Of a stretch of DNA of 15,190 nt, positions 1 through 7,652 are shown one piece after another. This stretch comes from DATAYF01 sp036272735 (lineage in GTDB: Bacteria > Chloroflexota > Ktedonobacteria > Ktedonobacterales > Ktedonobacteraceae). Each line of letters begins with the position of its first letter. Positions within the stretch are counted from its first letter, which is position 1. The stretch is from NCBI GenBank assembly GCA_036272735.1, contig DATAYF010000429.1, positions 1 to 15,190 of the forward strand, given 5' to 3'. A program made the position numbers and the translations under genes. The notes beneath the pieces were generated by a model that saw only the letters and a program-made list of their open reading frames with translations, had not been told where the DNA came from and made no database searches.

Positions 1-39
1 ATTTTGTTCTATTTTGAAGGGCAGCGGGAGAGAAAAATT

Positions 40-1038
40 ATGCAAAAATTCTTTAAATCTCTTATGGACACAAAAGGCAAAGAACGTATAGGGATCAAGG
101 GGGCTGGTTATAGCGTCCCTCCTCACATTCGTTACAATGACGATCCTATTTTTAGAAATATCACCAGGACAGCGAATGCCCGAGGCGTTGCAGAAGCCGA
201 TCTTTTTACCGGCATGAAAGAACGGCGCTATCTGGCAGGCAATGAACAGCTCACAACGTTCATGGTCGAAGCTGCTCAACAGGCCCTTCGAGTGGCGAAA
301 GTGGCTCCAGAGGATATTGATCGACTCTACGGCTATGCTTCTGTCCCCACGTTTTACACACCGAATGATTTGTATATGGTCCATCGAGGGCTCCGACTTC
401 CTGAATATACGCTGGTGATTCCATTGAATAACGAGTTTAGTACCTTTTTGCTCGGCGTTATCCAGGCATGGGAGGCTATTACCACAGGGCATATGCGGCA
501 TGCCCTGATTGCCTGCGGCACCAACTGGACACACTACATGGACTATACTCAAGGTCATGCACTCAGCGTTGGCGATGGCGCCGGGGTTGCGGTTGTTGGG
601 CCGAACGCTGATTTTACAGTGGTGGATTATGCCACACAGACCCTTAGTGACCAATATGGTGCGATGACCATGCATACGCATAATAGCTCACGGCCTACGT
701 ATAGGATTACGGAGGAGCAAGGGATTCATTCCTTTCAGGTATCAGCCATGCATGGAATACCAGATATGGTTCAATTTTTGTTAAAAAAACATGGTCTGGC
801 AGGCAGCAACATTGCTCTGATCACACACCAGGCATCGCGCGTCCTCATGGACCACTGGGCGGAGCGTCTCCAACCAAAGGAATACCTTGATACGCTGAAG
901 CAGTTTGGCAATTTGACGTTGGCATCGTATCCCGTCACGCTAGCTTATCATTATCCAACCATCACGGCTGACTATCTCGTGCTCGCAGCGGTCGGCGTGG
1001 GCTATCATCAAACCGCGCTCCTCTTACAACGATCCTGA
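40..1038 (+). CDS. FabH/KAS III-like thiolase-fold protein lacking the catalytic Cys
   Basis: The product belongs to the 3-oxoacyl-ACP synthase III (KAS III, FabH) branch of the thiolase fold. FabH normally condenses acyl-CoA with malonyl-ACP in the cytoplasm. I chose the ATG at 40 (332 aa) because GGGAG lies about 9 bases upstream; a TTG at 4 would add 12 residues. Recognisable family features are GDGAG near residue 178, the active-site His in THQAS (about residue 263) and the active-site Asn in FGN (about residue 291), with spacing as in FabH. The segment that in FabH reads A-C-S/A-G-F reads E-F-S-T-F here, so the nucleophilic Cys is Phe (about residue 133, codon 436-438). The Cys in ACGTNW is at another structural position and is not a substitute. 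Normal condensation is therefore unlikely. A different acyl-transfer or decarboxylation activity, or a non-catalytic partner role, is possible. Family certain, function unknown. Confidence 0.85.
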   Translation: MQKFFKSLMDTKGKERIGIKGAGYSVPPHIRYNDDPIFRNITRTANARGVAEADLFTGMKERRYLAGNEQLTTFMVEAAQQALRVAKVAPEDIDRLYGYASVPTFYTPNDLYMVHRGLRLPEYTLVIPLNNEFSTFLLGVIQAWEAITTGHMRHALIACGTNWTHYMDYTQGHALSVGDGAGVAVVGPNADFTVVDYATQTLSDQYGAMTMHTHNSSRPTYRITEEQGIHSFQVSAMHGIPDMVQFLLKKHGLAGSNIALITHQASRVLMDHWAERLQPKEYLDTLKQFGNLTLASYPVTLAYHYPTITADYLVLAAVGVGYHQTALLLQRS

Positions 1039-1058
1039 CGGTCAATGATCCTGACGGT
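1031..1058. repeat. 16-bp-period short tandem duplication across a stop codon
   Basis: The 12-base word GATCCTGACGGT occurs at 1031-1042 and again at 1047-1058. The first copy contains the last codons and the TGA stop of the KAS III-like gene. This looks like a small tandem duplication with a 16-base period. No function is evident. Confidence 0.8.
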
Positions 1059-1086
1059 TCTCCGTGCTACAATAGTGTGGAGAATC
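1056..1086 (+). terminator. Possible weak terminator hairpin after the KAS III-like gene
   Basis: GGTTCTCC (1056-1063) can pair with GGAGAATC (1079-1086), eight pairs with one G-U. The 15-base loop can extend the stem with further weak pairs. A pyrimidine-rich stretch follows only about 20 bases later, so this is a poor match to an intrinsic terminator. It sits 18 bases after the stop, where one would be expected. Confidence 0.3.
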
Positions 1087-1267
1087 GATGGCTCTTCCAC
1101 GCTTCTTTTCTCTCTCTGATGAGAAGGGAAAAATGTAATGCTCTGCCATGTTGCTTGTAACTTGAGATTTTTTGTATCGTATAGAGTAAGATGCGTCTAT
1201 ATAGTAGGGAAGATTTTTTCCTGGGTGCTTGGTTGAGAAGAAATAGCATTGATGATAAAGGATTTGC

Positions 1268-2962
1268 TTGAGTATGGGCTTGCCAGGTGCATCAACGCCA
1301 GGAACAATCATTGGGAGCCATTACATTATTGGCGATTTGATCAATAGTGGTGGCTTTGGTGCTGTCTATCGCGGTACAGATACCAGCGAAGGCAATCGCC
1401 CTTGTGCCATTAAAGAAATTTACAATGTCACTCCTACCGTGCGACGCCAGGCGTTGATGGAAACAAGCGTGTTGCTGACCGTGCGTAGTCCTCACCTGCC
1501 GGAGGTCTACGATGCTCTGGAGGCAAATGGTCGTTTCTACCTCATCATGGAGTTGATTGCAGGGCAAAATCTGTCGCAACTCTTGCAGAACCGCGTTCCA
1601 GGAGGAATCATTGGGGAGCAAGAACCCTTTCAGCAGAGCCAGGGACCATGCAGTGAGCAAGAGGTGCTGGACTGGTTGCTTCCCGTCATGGATATTCTGC
1701 AAGAGCTTCACAGTCGCAATCCTCCCATCATTCATCGCGATATTAAGCCGGGAAATATTATTTTGCGCCCGGATCAGACCGCCGTGCTGGTCGATTTTGG
1801 ACTGACGAAGCTATATGATCCTGATCGTAATACACAATCGATGATTAAAGCGGTGTCGCAAGGTTTTAGTCCGATTGAACAATACATGGGGAAAACGGGT
1901 CCGCAATCGGACGTATATTCGATGGCAGCCACGATGTACCTGCTCTGGACGAATCGTCGTCCTCCCAGGGCCATAGATCGCGGCGTGCACGATACTCTTC
2001 TTCCTCCGCACCAATTCAATCCGGCTTTGTCGCAGCATATAGAACAGGTGTTGCTACAGGCGATGTCCCTACAGGCACAGGATCGCTATCAAAGCATGCG
2101 TGATTTTATGCACGCATTGCAGGATACTGGCTCTGGTCCTTATAATGAACCGACCCTCGCGGTTCCTCCCGTTGGTGGGTATACCTCCTCACCACAGCAA
2201 CAGCCCTTACGTCTTCCTGCTCCGCCGCCAGCGCCGCCGATGTCAACGAGTGGCTACCCTCAGCCCGTATCATTTGGCTATAGGCCTGCGCAAACGGGCG
2301 TTCAGACACCGCCGCCCTATCCATACACTGGTTCGATACCACCACCGCCCCAAAGGGGGAAGAGATCTATGCAGCCAGGCTCTCAGGCACAACCTGTTCC
2401 CGGCTATGGTATGAGTATGGCTCCCCAGATGCTGGTCGCGCCTCCCACTGCTGTGCCCTCTGCTTTTAATCAAGGGTGTCTATGGGGTTTAGTGCAGGGT
2501 GTGCTGGCTGGTTTCCTGGTGGCTTTGACGCAAAATAGCACCAATTTTTACCTTGCTCTCATAATGGGCTTCCTGTTTTATGTGCTGGCGGGCTTCGTGA
2601 CGGCGAGACGCGGCGGAAGCCCCTGGCGCAGTTTTTGGAGTGGCTTCTGGGCTGGTATTTTCAGTACCATCATTTTCTGGATTGTCTACTTTATCGGCGT
2701 TGCTATTCGCATTGTGCAGCGTCTCGCGCTGGTGAGTAAGCAAACGCCTGGTAGATCAGGTATGGTATTGTACAACGAGGCTATACAGCATATACACACC
2801 GCGTTGCCATCATCCCAGGCGGCTTCAGGACAGAATCTGCTGGTGCTCCTTGGCGGTGGTCTGTTGCTTGCCGCTTGTTTGGGCTGGGTTGGCGGATTGC
2901 TGGGAAAATCGGCGCGCAAAGCTGCATTCGTACAGAAGAAGCGACAGAGTGTGCATCCTTGA
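1268..2962 (+). CDS. Membrane-anchored Hanks-type Ser/Thr protein kinase
   Basis: A eukaryotic-like Ser/Thr kinase of 564 aa that transfers phosphate from ATP to Ser/Thr of partner proteins. The kinase domain spans about residues 18-285. It has the glycine loop (NSGGFG, 27-31), the ATP-anchoring Lys in CAIK (K49), the catalytic loop HRDIKPGN (156-163, catalytic D158), the metal-binding DFG (176-178) and a GFSPIEQY activation-segment end. All catalytic residues are present. A proline/glutamine-rich, probably disordered linker follows (about 290-400). Then come three closely spaced hydrophobic segments (about 404-420, 426-445, 463-486), a roughly 35-residue loop and a fourth segment (about 523-545), ending in a basic tail. 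There are no PASTA or other extracytoplasmic sensor repeats. TTG at 1268 lies 5 bases after AAAGGA; the ATG at 1274 is the alternative. The gene stands alone, with the PP2C phosphatase at 10920-11924 as a possible antagonist. Confidence 0.95.
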   Translation: MSMGLPGASTPGTIIGSHYIIGDLINSGGFGAVYRGTDTSEGNRPCAIKEIYNVTPTVRRQALMETSVLLTVRSPHLPEVYDALEANGRFYLIMELIAGQNLSQLLQNRVPGGIIGEQEPFQQSQGPCSEQEVLDWLLPVMDILQELHSRNPPIIHRDIKPGNIILRPDQTAVLVDFGLTKLYDPDRNTQSMIKAVSQGFSPIEQYMGKTGPQSDVYSMAATMYLLWTNRRPPRAIDRGVHDTLLPPHQFNPALSQHIEQVLLQAMSLQAQDRYQSMRDFMHALQDTGSGPYNEPTLAVPPVGGYTSSPQQQPLRLPAPPPAPPMSTSGYPQPVSFGYRPAQTGVQTPPPYPYTGSIPPPPQRGKRSMQPGSQAQPVPGYGMSMAPQMLVAPPTAVPSAFNQGCLWGLVQGVLAGFLVALTQNSTNFYLALIMGFLFYVLAGFVTARRGGSPWRSFWSGFWAGIFSTIIFWIVYFIGVAIRIVQRLALVSKQTPGRSGMVLYNEAIQHIHTALPSSQAASGQNLLVLLGGGLLLAACLGWVGGLLGKSARKAAFVQKKRQSVHP

Positions 2963-3046
2963 CCATTTGTGGTACTATCTTTGTGCAAAACACCAGCAAA
3001 CAAGAAGTGCTGCTCCGCTCCCATGGCTCCATCAGTTGTGATTACT

Positions 3047-3076
3047 TTGGCATGGCAGGGCTGTCATTTCTTTAAT
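3047..3076 (+). promoter_or_regulatory. Candidate promoter for tex
   Basis: TTGGCA (3047-3052) is followed after 18 bases by TTTAAT (3071-3076), about 25 bases before the proposed TTG start of tex. The match is moderate, and the rest of the 138-base gap after the kinase shows no terminator hairpin. Confidence 0.3.
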
Positions 3077-3100
3077 TATCTTGGAAAGTAGGCTACCAAT

Positions 3101-5425
3101 TTGGCTACGCAAGAACAACATAACACTGTCTCTGCGACAACAATGGCCCCTGACGCGGAGGAGACCCTGTCGATCTCCGAGATTGCGCGAACGCTCAGTA
3201 CAGAATTACAGGTGAGCGCGGCGCAGATCACGCGCACAATAGCGCTTTTGGATGAGGGGAACACCATTCCCTTTGTGGCGCGTTACCGCAAAGAAGTGAC
3301 TGGCAGCCTTGACGAGGTACAGATTCAGGCGATTGCTGACCGTACCGGCGCACTGCGGGCTTTATTCGAGCGCAAGGTGGATGTGCGGCGCTTAATCGAT
3401 GCTCAAGGGAAGTTGACGCCCGATCTTGTGGTCTCGCTCGCGGCCGCAACGACGCTGCAAGAAGTAGAAGATCTGTATCTACCCTACCGACCAAAACGCA
3501 AAACGCGTGCCAGTGTAGCGCGTGAAAAGGGACTGGCTCCGCTGGCCGAGATTATCTTACAGCAGCAAGAACTTTCGGGCGATATTGAGGCTATTTTAGA
3601 AGAACATGCGCGTCCTTTTCTTGGCGCGGAAAAAGGCGTTGATACCAGCCTGGAAGCGTATTCCGGGGCCTGTGATATCGTGGCTGAAGTGCTTGCCGAA
3701 GACGCGACTGTGCGTGGGAATGTGCGTTCGACCTTCTTTCGTGCCTCTGCTATGGGATCGAAGGCGGCTAACCCCGAAACCGTGGCGGAAAAAGACCCCA
3801 CAGGTGTGTATCAACTATACTACGAGTTCAACGAGGGTGTTACCAGACTGGTGCCACACCGCATTCTTGCCATCAATCGTGGAGAGCACGAAGGTATCCT
3901 GCGCGTTGGCGTTACTTTACCATACGAGCAAGCGCAGGCGGATATTCAGCGGCAGTATCCCGTGAAGGCGACTTCTCCTTTTGCTGAGCTGCTTGCCGAT
4001 GCGATGCAGGATAGCTACAAGCGCTTGCTAGCACCGGCGATGGAACGCGAGGTGCGTGTAGAGTTGACACGCCAGGCGGAGGAGCATGCTATCGATATCT
4101 TCGCCTCTAATTTGCGCAACCTCTTGCTACAACCTCCGCTGCGTGGGAAAAAAGTGCTTGGCATCGATCCTGGCTATCGTACCGGCTGCAAGCTTGCAGT
4201 TGTGGACGAAACAGGGAAATATATTACCTCCGATACCATCTACCTGCATCAGTCGGAGAAGGCTGAGAGACTGTTGCGCCAGATGATTACTGATTATGAC
4301 ATTACGATTATCGCCATTGGCAATGGAACAGCTTCGCGCGATACTGAGCAGTTGGTGGCGGCGCTCATTCATACGCTTGAACCGGAGCGGGCCGATGCCA
4401 TCGGATATATGCTGGTGAACGAGGCGGGCGCTTCTGTGTATTCGGCTTCTGAGGCCGCGCGCGAAGAATTTCCCACCCTCGATGTTACGCAGCGTGGTAC
4501 CATTTCGATAGCGCGCCGTTTACAAGATCCATTGGCGGAACTGGTCAAAATCGATCCCAAGGCGGTAGGTGTTGGGCTATACCAGCACGATGTTGACCAG
4601 AAAGCGCTGGCGGCTATGCTTGATCGCGTGGTAATCTCGTGTGTCAACTTCGCGGGCGTGGAGGTCAATTCGGCCTCGGCCGCTCTATTGAAGCATGTTT
4701 CTGGCATTACTGCGCGTGTCGCCAACGCTATCGTCAAATATCGTGAAGAGCACGGCTCTTTCACCTCACGGGCTGAGTTACAAAAGGTACCCGGCCTTGG
4801 TCCGGCAACGTTTGTGCAAGCGGCCGGTTTTCTCAAGATTGCCAACGGGCACGAGTCGTTGGATGCTACCTTTATCCATCCCGAAAGTTACCAGGCGACG
4901 CGGGCGTTCTTGCAGATGCTCCCTGGTGACGCGTCGACGAAGCCTGCCAGGCGTATCGCGCAGTTTCGGCAGCGTGCCACGTTGCAGAAAAGTTTTGGCA
5001 GCTTGAACCGCAGCCTCTCCCAGCAAACGCGCGAGAGCGAAAAAACATCCTGGGCTGATATTGCGAAGTCTATCGGCGTTGGCCTGCCCACGTTAGAAGA
5101 TATTCTTGAGAACCTGGAAAAGCCCGGCCTGGACCCTCGTGATGCGCTGCCTGCTCCTCTATTGCGCCACGATGTGTTGAAGATGGAGGATTTGCAACCC
5201 GGCATGCTCTTGCAGGGCACGGTGCGCAACGTCGTCGATTTTGGCGCATTCGTTGATATTGGTGTCAAGCAAGATGGCCTGGTGCACATTTCCGAAATGG
5301 CGGATCATTTTGTGAAAGACCCCCTTACCGTGGTGGCTGTTGGGCAGGTTATTCCCGTGCGTGTGCTCAGCGTCGATACGAAAAGGGGTCGTGTACAATT
5401 GAGCATGCGCAACGCCCAGCAATAA
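3101..5425 (+). CDS. tex: Tex family S1 RNA-binding protein
   Basis: Full-length Tex protein (774 aa; family members are usually 720-790), a cytoplasmic nucleic-acid-binding factor linked to transcription and RNA metabolism. The N-terminal helical Tex_N region covers about residues 25-215, with the typical IPFVARYRKEVTGSLDE and DLYLPYRPKRKTR stretches. A YqgF/RNase H-like domain starts near residue 350 with LGIDPGYRTG (D356). It continues through GNGTASRDTE and the conserved VNEAGASVYSAS stretch. Helix-hairpin-helix units cover about 531-600 (ITARVANAIV, KVPGLGPAT). A C-terminal S1 domain covers about 697-772 (GTVRNVVDFGAFVDIG, DGLVHISE). The TTG start at 3101 has weak upstream purines (GGAAAG, TAGG). 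The in-frame ATG at 3143 would remove 14 poorly conserved residues and has no ribosome site, so TTG is preferred but not certain. The family's exact role remains unsettled. Confidence 0.97.
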   Translation: MATQEQHNTVSATTMAPDAEETLSISEIARTLSTELQVSAAQITRTIALLDEGNTIPFVARYRKEVTGSLDEVQIQAIADRTGALRALFERKVDVRRLIDAQGKLTPDLVVSLAAATTLQEVEDLYLPYRPKRKTRASVAREKGLAPLAEIILQQQELSGDIEAILEEHARPFLGAEKGVDTSLEAYSGACDIVAEVLAEDATVRGNVRSTFFRASAMGSKAANPETVAEKDPTGVYQLYYEFNEGVTRLVPHRILAINRGEHEGILRVGVTLPYEQAQADIQRQYPVKATSPFAELLADAMQDSYKRLLAPAMEREVRVELTRQAEEHAIDIFASNLRNLLLQPPLRGKKVLGIDPGYRTGCKLAVVDETGKYITSDTIYLHQSEKAERLLRQMITDYDITIIAIGNGTASRDTEQLVAALIHTLEPERADAIGYMLVNEAGASVYSASEAAREEFPTLDVTQRGTISIARRLQDPLAELVKIDPKAVGVGLYQHDVDQKALAAMLDRVVISCVNFAGVEVNSASAALLKHVSGITARVANAIVKYREEHGSFTSRAELQKVPGLGPATFVQAAGFLKIANGHESLDATFIHPESYQATRAFLQMLPGDASTKPARRIAQFRQRATLQKSFGSLNRSLSQQTRESEKTSWADIAKSIGVGLPTLEDILENLEKPGLDPRDALPAPLLRHDVLKMEDLQPGMLLQGTVRNVVDFGAFVDIGVKQDGLVHISEMADHFVKDPLTVVAVGQVIPVRVLSVDTKRGRVQLSMRNAQQ

Positions 5426-5460
5426 TAGTGCTCGCATGTGCACAATCTCATAAATTGCCT

Positions 5461-5466
5461 TATAAT
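5461..5466 (+). promoter_or_regulatory. Consensus -10 element upstream of the S9 peptidase
   Basis: A perfect TATAAT lies 79 bases before the peptidase start. The bases at the usual -35 position (around 5438-5443, GTGCAC) match poorly, so this is only a candidate promoter. If used, it would give a leader of about 70 bases containing the hairpin at 5497-5518. Confidence 0.35.
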
Positions 5467-5496
5467 TCGAGGATACAAAAAGCAATGTTGAGGTGG

Positions 5497-5518
5497 CGGA
5501 AGGCATGGTGGCCTTCCG
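5497..5518 (+). terminator. Perfect 8-bp hairpin between tex and the S9 peptidase
   Basis: CGGAAGGC (5497-5504) and GCCTTCCG (5511-5518) form a perfect stem around a six-base loop. Only TTCT follows, so the U-tract is weak. It may end tex transcription. If the TATAAT at 5461 is used, it would instead lie in the peptidase leader, 12 bases before the ribosome site. Confidence 0.4.
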
Positions 5519-5544
5519 TTCTAGGTATTTGAGAGGGAGTTTTT

Positions 5545-7380
5545 GTGACAACAGAACACTATAGCTTTGAACGGTATCTCAATGTCCGCTCGGCGTCTGG
5601 GGCAAGCTTTTCTCCTGATGGGCAGCGCCTGAGTTTTCTGACAGACATTAGCGGGGTCGCTGAAGTATGGAACGTTGCCATTTCTGCGCAAGCAGCACGT
5701 CCATCCTGGCCTGAGCAATTGACGTTTCGCGGCGAACGTGTGTCGAGTGCCACGTATTCGCCCAAGGCTGATCTATTACTGGTAGCTGGCGACATCGGCG
5801 GGAATGAGCGTACGCAGCTTTTCTTAGCGCAGGGTGATGGCTCTACGGTTGATGCTCTGACCAACGATCTCACGTCCATGCACCTCTTTGGCGGCTGGTC
5901 CCCTGACGGCAATCGTATCGTCTATAGCAGCAACGAAAGAGATGCCCGCTTCTTCGACGTGTATGAACGTGATATTACCAATGGCGAACGAAAGCTTTTA
6001 CTCTCTTCTGATGACACTAATTATGTTGGTTCGTATTCGCCAGATGGTCGCTACGTGCTGGTAGCGCGCCAGGAATCGAACACGCGCAATCAGTTGTTGC
6101 TCGTGGATACTTCGTCCAGCACTGTACAAAACCTCACCCCTGATCTCGGCACCGGTCCGGCTTTGCATCAGATGGCGGCCTGGTCTGCTGATCGGCGCGG
6201 CTTGTACCTGCTGAGTAACCGTAACCGACAGTTTCTCTCCCCTGCTTACCTCGATCTGGCAACCACCGAAATGACCTACCTGGACAATATTTCCTGGGAT
6301 GATGAACTGCTGGCGGTGACCCCTGATGGTACCGCTATGGCCCTGGTGACCAACGAAGATGGGTATGGGCGTTTACAGCTTTTTGACGTTGCCAACGGTT
6401 GGGATGAGCGCCAGCAGCTCAATCAGCCAACACTTCCCAACGGCGTGATCTACGGTTTGAGCTGGTCACAGGATGGCTCGCGACTAGCAATTACCTTCGG
6501 TTCATCCGAGGATGCTACCGACGTCTGGGTGTGGGATCGTGACAACGGTGTGGTGTTGCGTGCCACGCAAAGTTCGTTAGGTGGTATTCCACGTGCCTCT
6601 CTCGTAGTTCCATCGCTCGTGCATTATCCCACGTTCGATGGCCGAGAAATTCCCGCGTTTCTCTATCTGCCTAAGGGTGAACGTAGTAAGTTGCCAGTAA
6701 TTATTGATGTACATGGTGGCCCTGAAGGGCAATCGCGCCCCTTGTTTAATCCGGTGGCGCAATATTTTGTTGGACGCGGCTATGGGGTGCTCTCACCCAA
6801 CGTACGTGGCAGTACGGGCTACGGTTATGAATACCAAAGCCTGGATGATGTGCAGTTGCGCATGGATTCCGTGAAGGATTTGCAACATGCCGCGCTGTGG
6901 TTGCGCGAGAGTGGTATTGCCGATCCGCAGCGCATCGTCGTCATGGGCGGCAGCTATGGTGGCTTTATGGTGCTGTCCGCGATTACCACGTATCCTGATC
7001 TATGGGCGGCAGCCGTAGATATTGTGGGTATCGCCAACTTTGTTACATTTTTGGAAAATACGGGCCCCTGGCGACGTAAGCTACGCGAGGCGGAGTATGG
7101 CAGCCTGGAAAACGACCGTAAGTTTCTGACACAGATCTCACCAATTCATCACGCAGATCGTATTACCGCACCGCTTTTCGTGGTGCATGGTGCGAATGAT
7201 CCCCGTGTTCCTATCGGAGAGACGGAGCAGATTGTCGGAGCGTTACGGGCGCGCCACGTGCCTGTTGAATATCTCCGTTTTGAGGATGAGGGTCATGGCC
7301 TGGTGAAACGTACAAACCGCCTGGTCGCTTATCCTGCGATTGCCCGTTTCCTTGACGAGCATCTCTCTGTAAAAGGGTAA
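5545..7380 (+). CDS. S9 family (prolyl oligopeptidase/acylaminoacyl-peptidase-like) serine peptidase
   Basis: A 611-aa serine peptidase of the prolyl oligopeptidase clan, expected to cleave short peptides. No signal peptide is visible, so it is probably cytoplasmic. The N-terminal half (about residues 15-345) is a beta-propeller with about seven TolB/WD-like blade motifs: SFSPDGQ, TYSPKAD, GWSPDGN, SYSPDGR, AWSADRR, AVTPDGT and SWSQDGS. These propellers gate substrate size. The C-terminal alpha/beta-hydrolase domain (about 365-608) has an oxyanion-region DVHGGPEG, the nucleophile elbow GGSYGG (S470), the acid Asp in GANDPR (D552) and the catalytic His in EGHG (H584), so the triad is complete. 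The GTG start at 5545 sits 5 bases after a strong purine-rich site (GAGAGGGAG). Substrate preference among dipeptidyl, acylaminoacyl and oligopeptidase activities cannot be told from sequence. Confidence 0.95.
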   Translation: MTTEHYSFERYLNVRSASGASFSPDGQRLSFLTDISGVAEVWNVAISAQAARPSWPEQLTFRGERVSSATYSPKADLLLVAGDIGGNERTQLFLAQGDGSTVDALTNDLTSMHLFGGWSPDGNRIVYSSNERDARFFDVYERDITNGERKLLLSSDDTNYVGSYSPDGRYVLVARQESNTRNQLLLVDTSSSTVQNLTPDLGTGPALHQMAAWSADRRGLYLLSNRNRQFLSPAYLDLATTEMTYLDNISWDDELLAVTPDGTAMALVTNEDGYGRLQLFDVANGWDERQQLNQPTLPNGVIYGLSWSQDGSRLAITFGSSEDATDVWVWDRDNGVVLRATQSSLGGIPRASLVVPSLVHYPTFDGREIPAFLYLPKGERSKLPVIIDVHGGPEGQSRPLFNPVAQYFVGRGYGVLSPNVRGSTGYGYEYQSLDDVQLRMDSVKDLQHAALWLRESGIADPQRIVVMGGSYGGFMVLSAITTYPDLWAAAVDIVGIANFVTFLENTGPWRRKLREAEYGSLENDRKFLTQISPIHHADRITAPLFVVHGANDPRVPIGETEQIVGALRARHVPVEYLRFEDEGHGLVKRTNRLVAYPAIARFLDEHLSVKG

Positions 7381-7400
7381 AATAAGCTGTATACAACTTG

Positions 7401-7457
7401 AACTCCATAGATGTACCTATATGTGTCCGGGACACATATAGGTACATCTATGGAGTT
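7401..7457 (+). terminator. Very long perfect palindrome, probable terminator of the S9 peptidase
   Basis: The arms 7401-7428 and 7430-7457 are perfect reverse complements over 28 bases around a single central base, 20 bases after the peptidase stop. A T-rich run follows on the + strand (TTT at 7456-7458 and five T at 7464-7468), as expected for an intrinsic terminator acting on the upstream gene. The stem is much longer than typical terminators (about 7-15 bp). It could instead be a small palindromic repeat element. In RNA the last central pair would open to make a loop. Confidence 0.65.
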
Positions 7458-7570
7458 TCTCTATTTTTATGGCTAAGGAGAAACCGAGCAGACCTAGGGG
7501 AATATACGTGAAAGAAGTGTGTAGGATGTTATGTCTATAATAGACGATGAAAAATATATAGTACTATAAA

Positions 7571-7599
7571 TTGTTTCAAGTTGTTTACTCATGTATAAT
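7571..7599 (+). promoter_or_regulatory. Probable sigma70-type promoter of ftsH
   Basis: TTGTTT (7571-7576) and a perfect TATAAT (7594-7599) are separated by exactly 17 bases in an AT-rich stretch. Transcription would start near 7606 and give a leader of about 45 bases before the ATG at 7653. This is the best vegetative-type promoter in the window. The rest of this gap, apart from the palindrome, holds only peptides too short to support. Confidence 0.6.
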
Positions 7600-7652
7600 G
7601 AGCATGATTACACCAGGTTTTAGCGCAATCGTTTTTGGGTGAGGTGAATTGG

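Noticed and set aside
1151..1205. Kinase promoter from TTGTAA/TATAGA or TATAGT hexamers
   Set aside because: Spacings of 19-23 bases and poor hexamers; no combination is convincing.
1042..1311. Minus-strand 89-codon open frame before the kinase
   Set aside because: Overlaps the kinase start, has no ribosome site and shows no recognisable or gene-like composition.
7401..7457. Insertion sequence end or MITE at the long palindrome
   Set aside because: No target-site duplication or transposase is visible and only one copy is in the window, so it is kept as a terminator with the repeat-element option noted.
7469..7540. Possible 23-codon + strand peptide after the palindrome, starting MAKEK
   Set aside because: Starts within the terminator T-run, has no ribosome site, and is too short to support. 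A faint likeness to a helix-turn-helix fragment is not enough.
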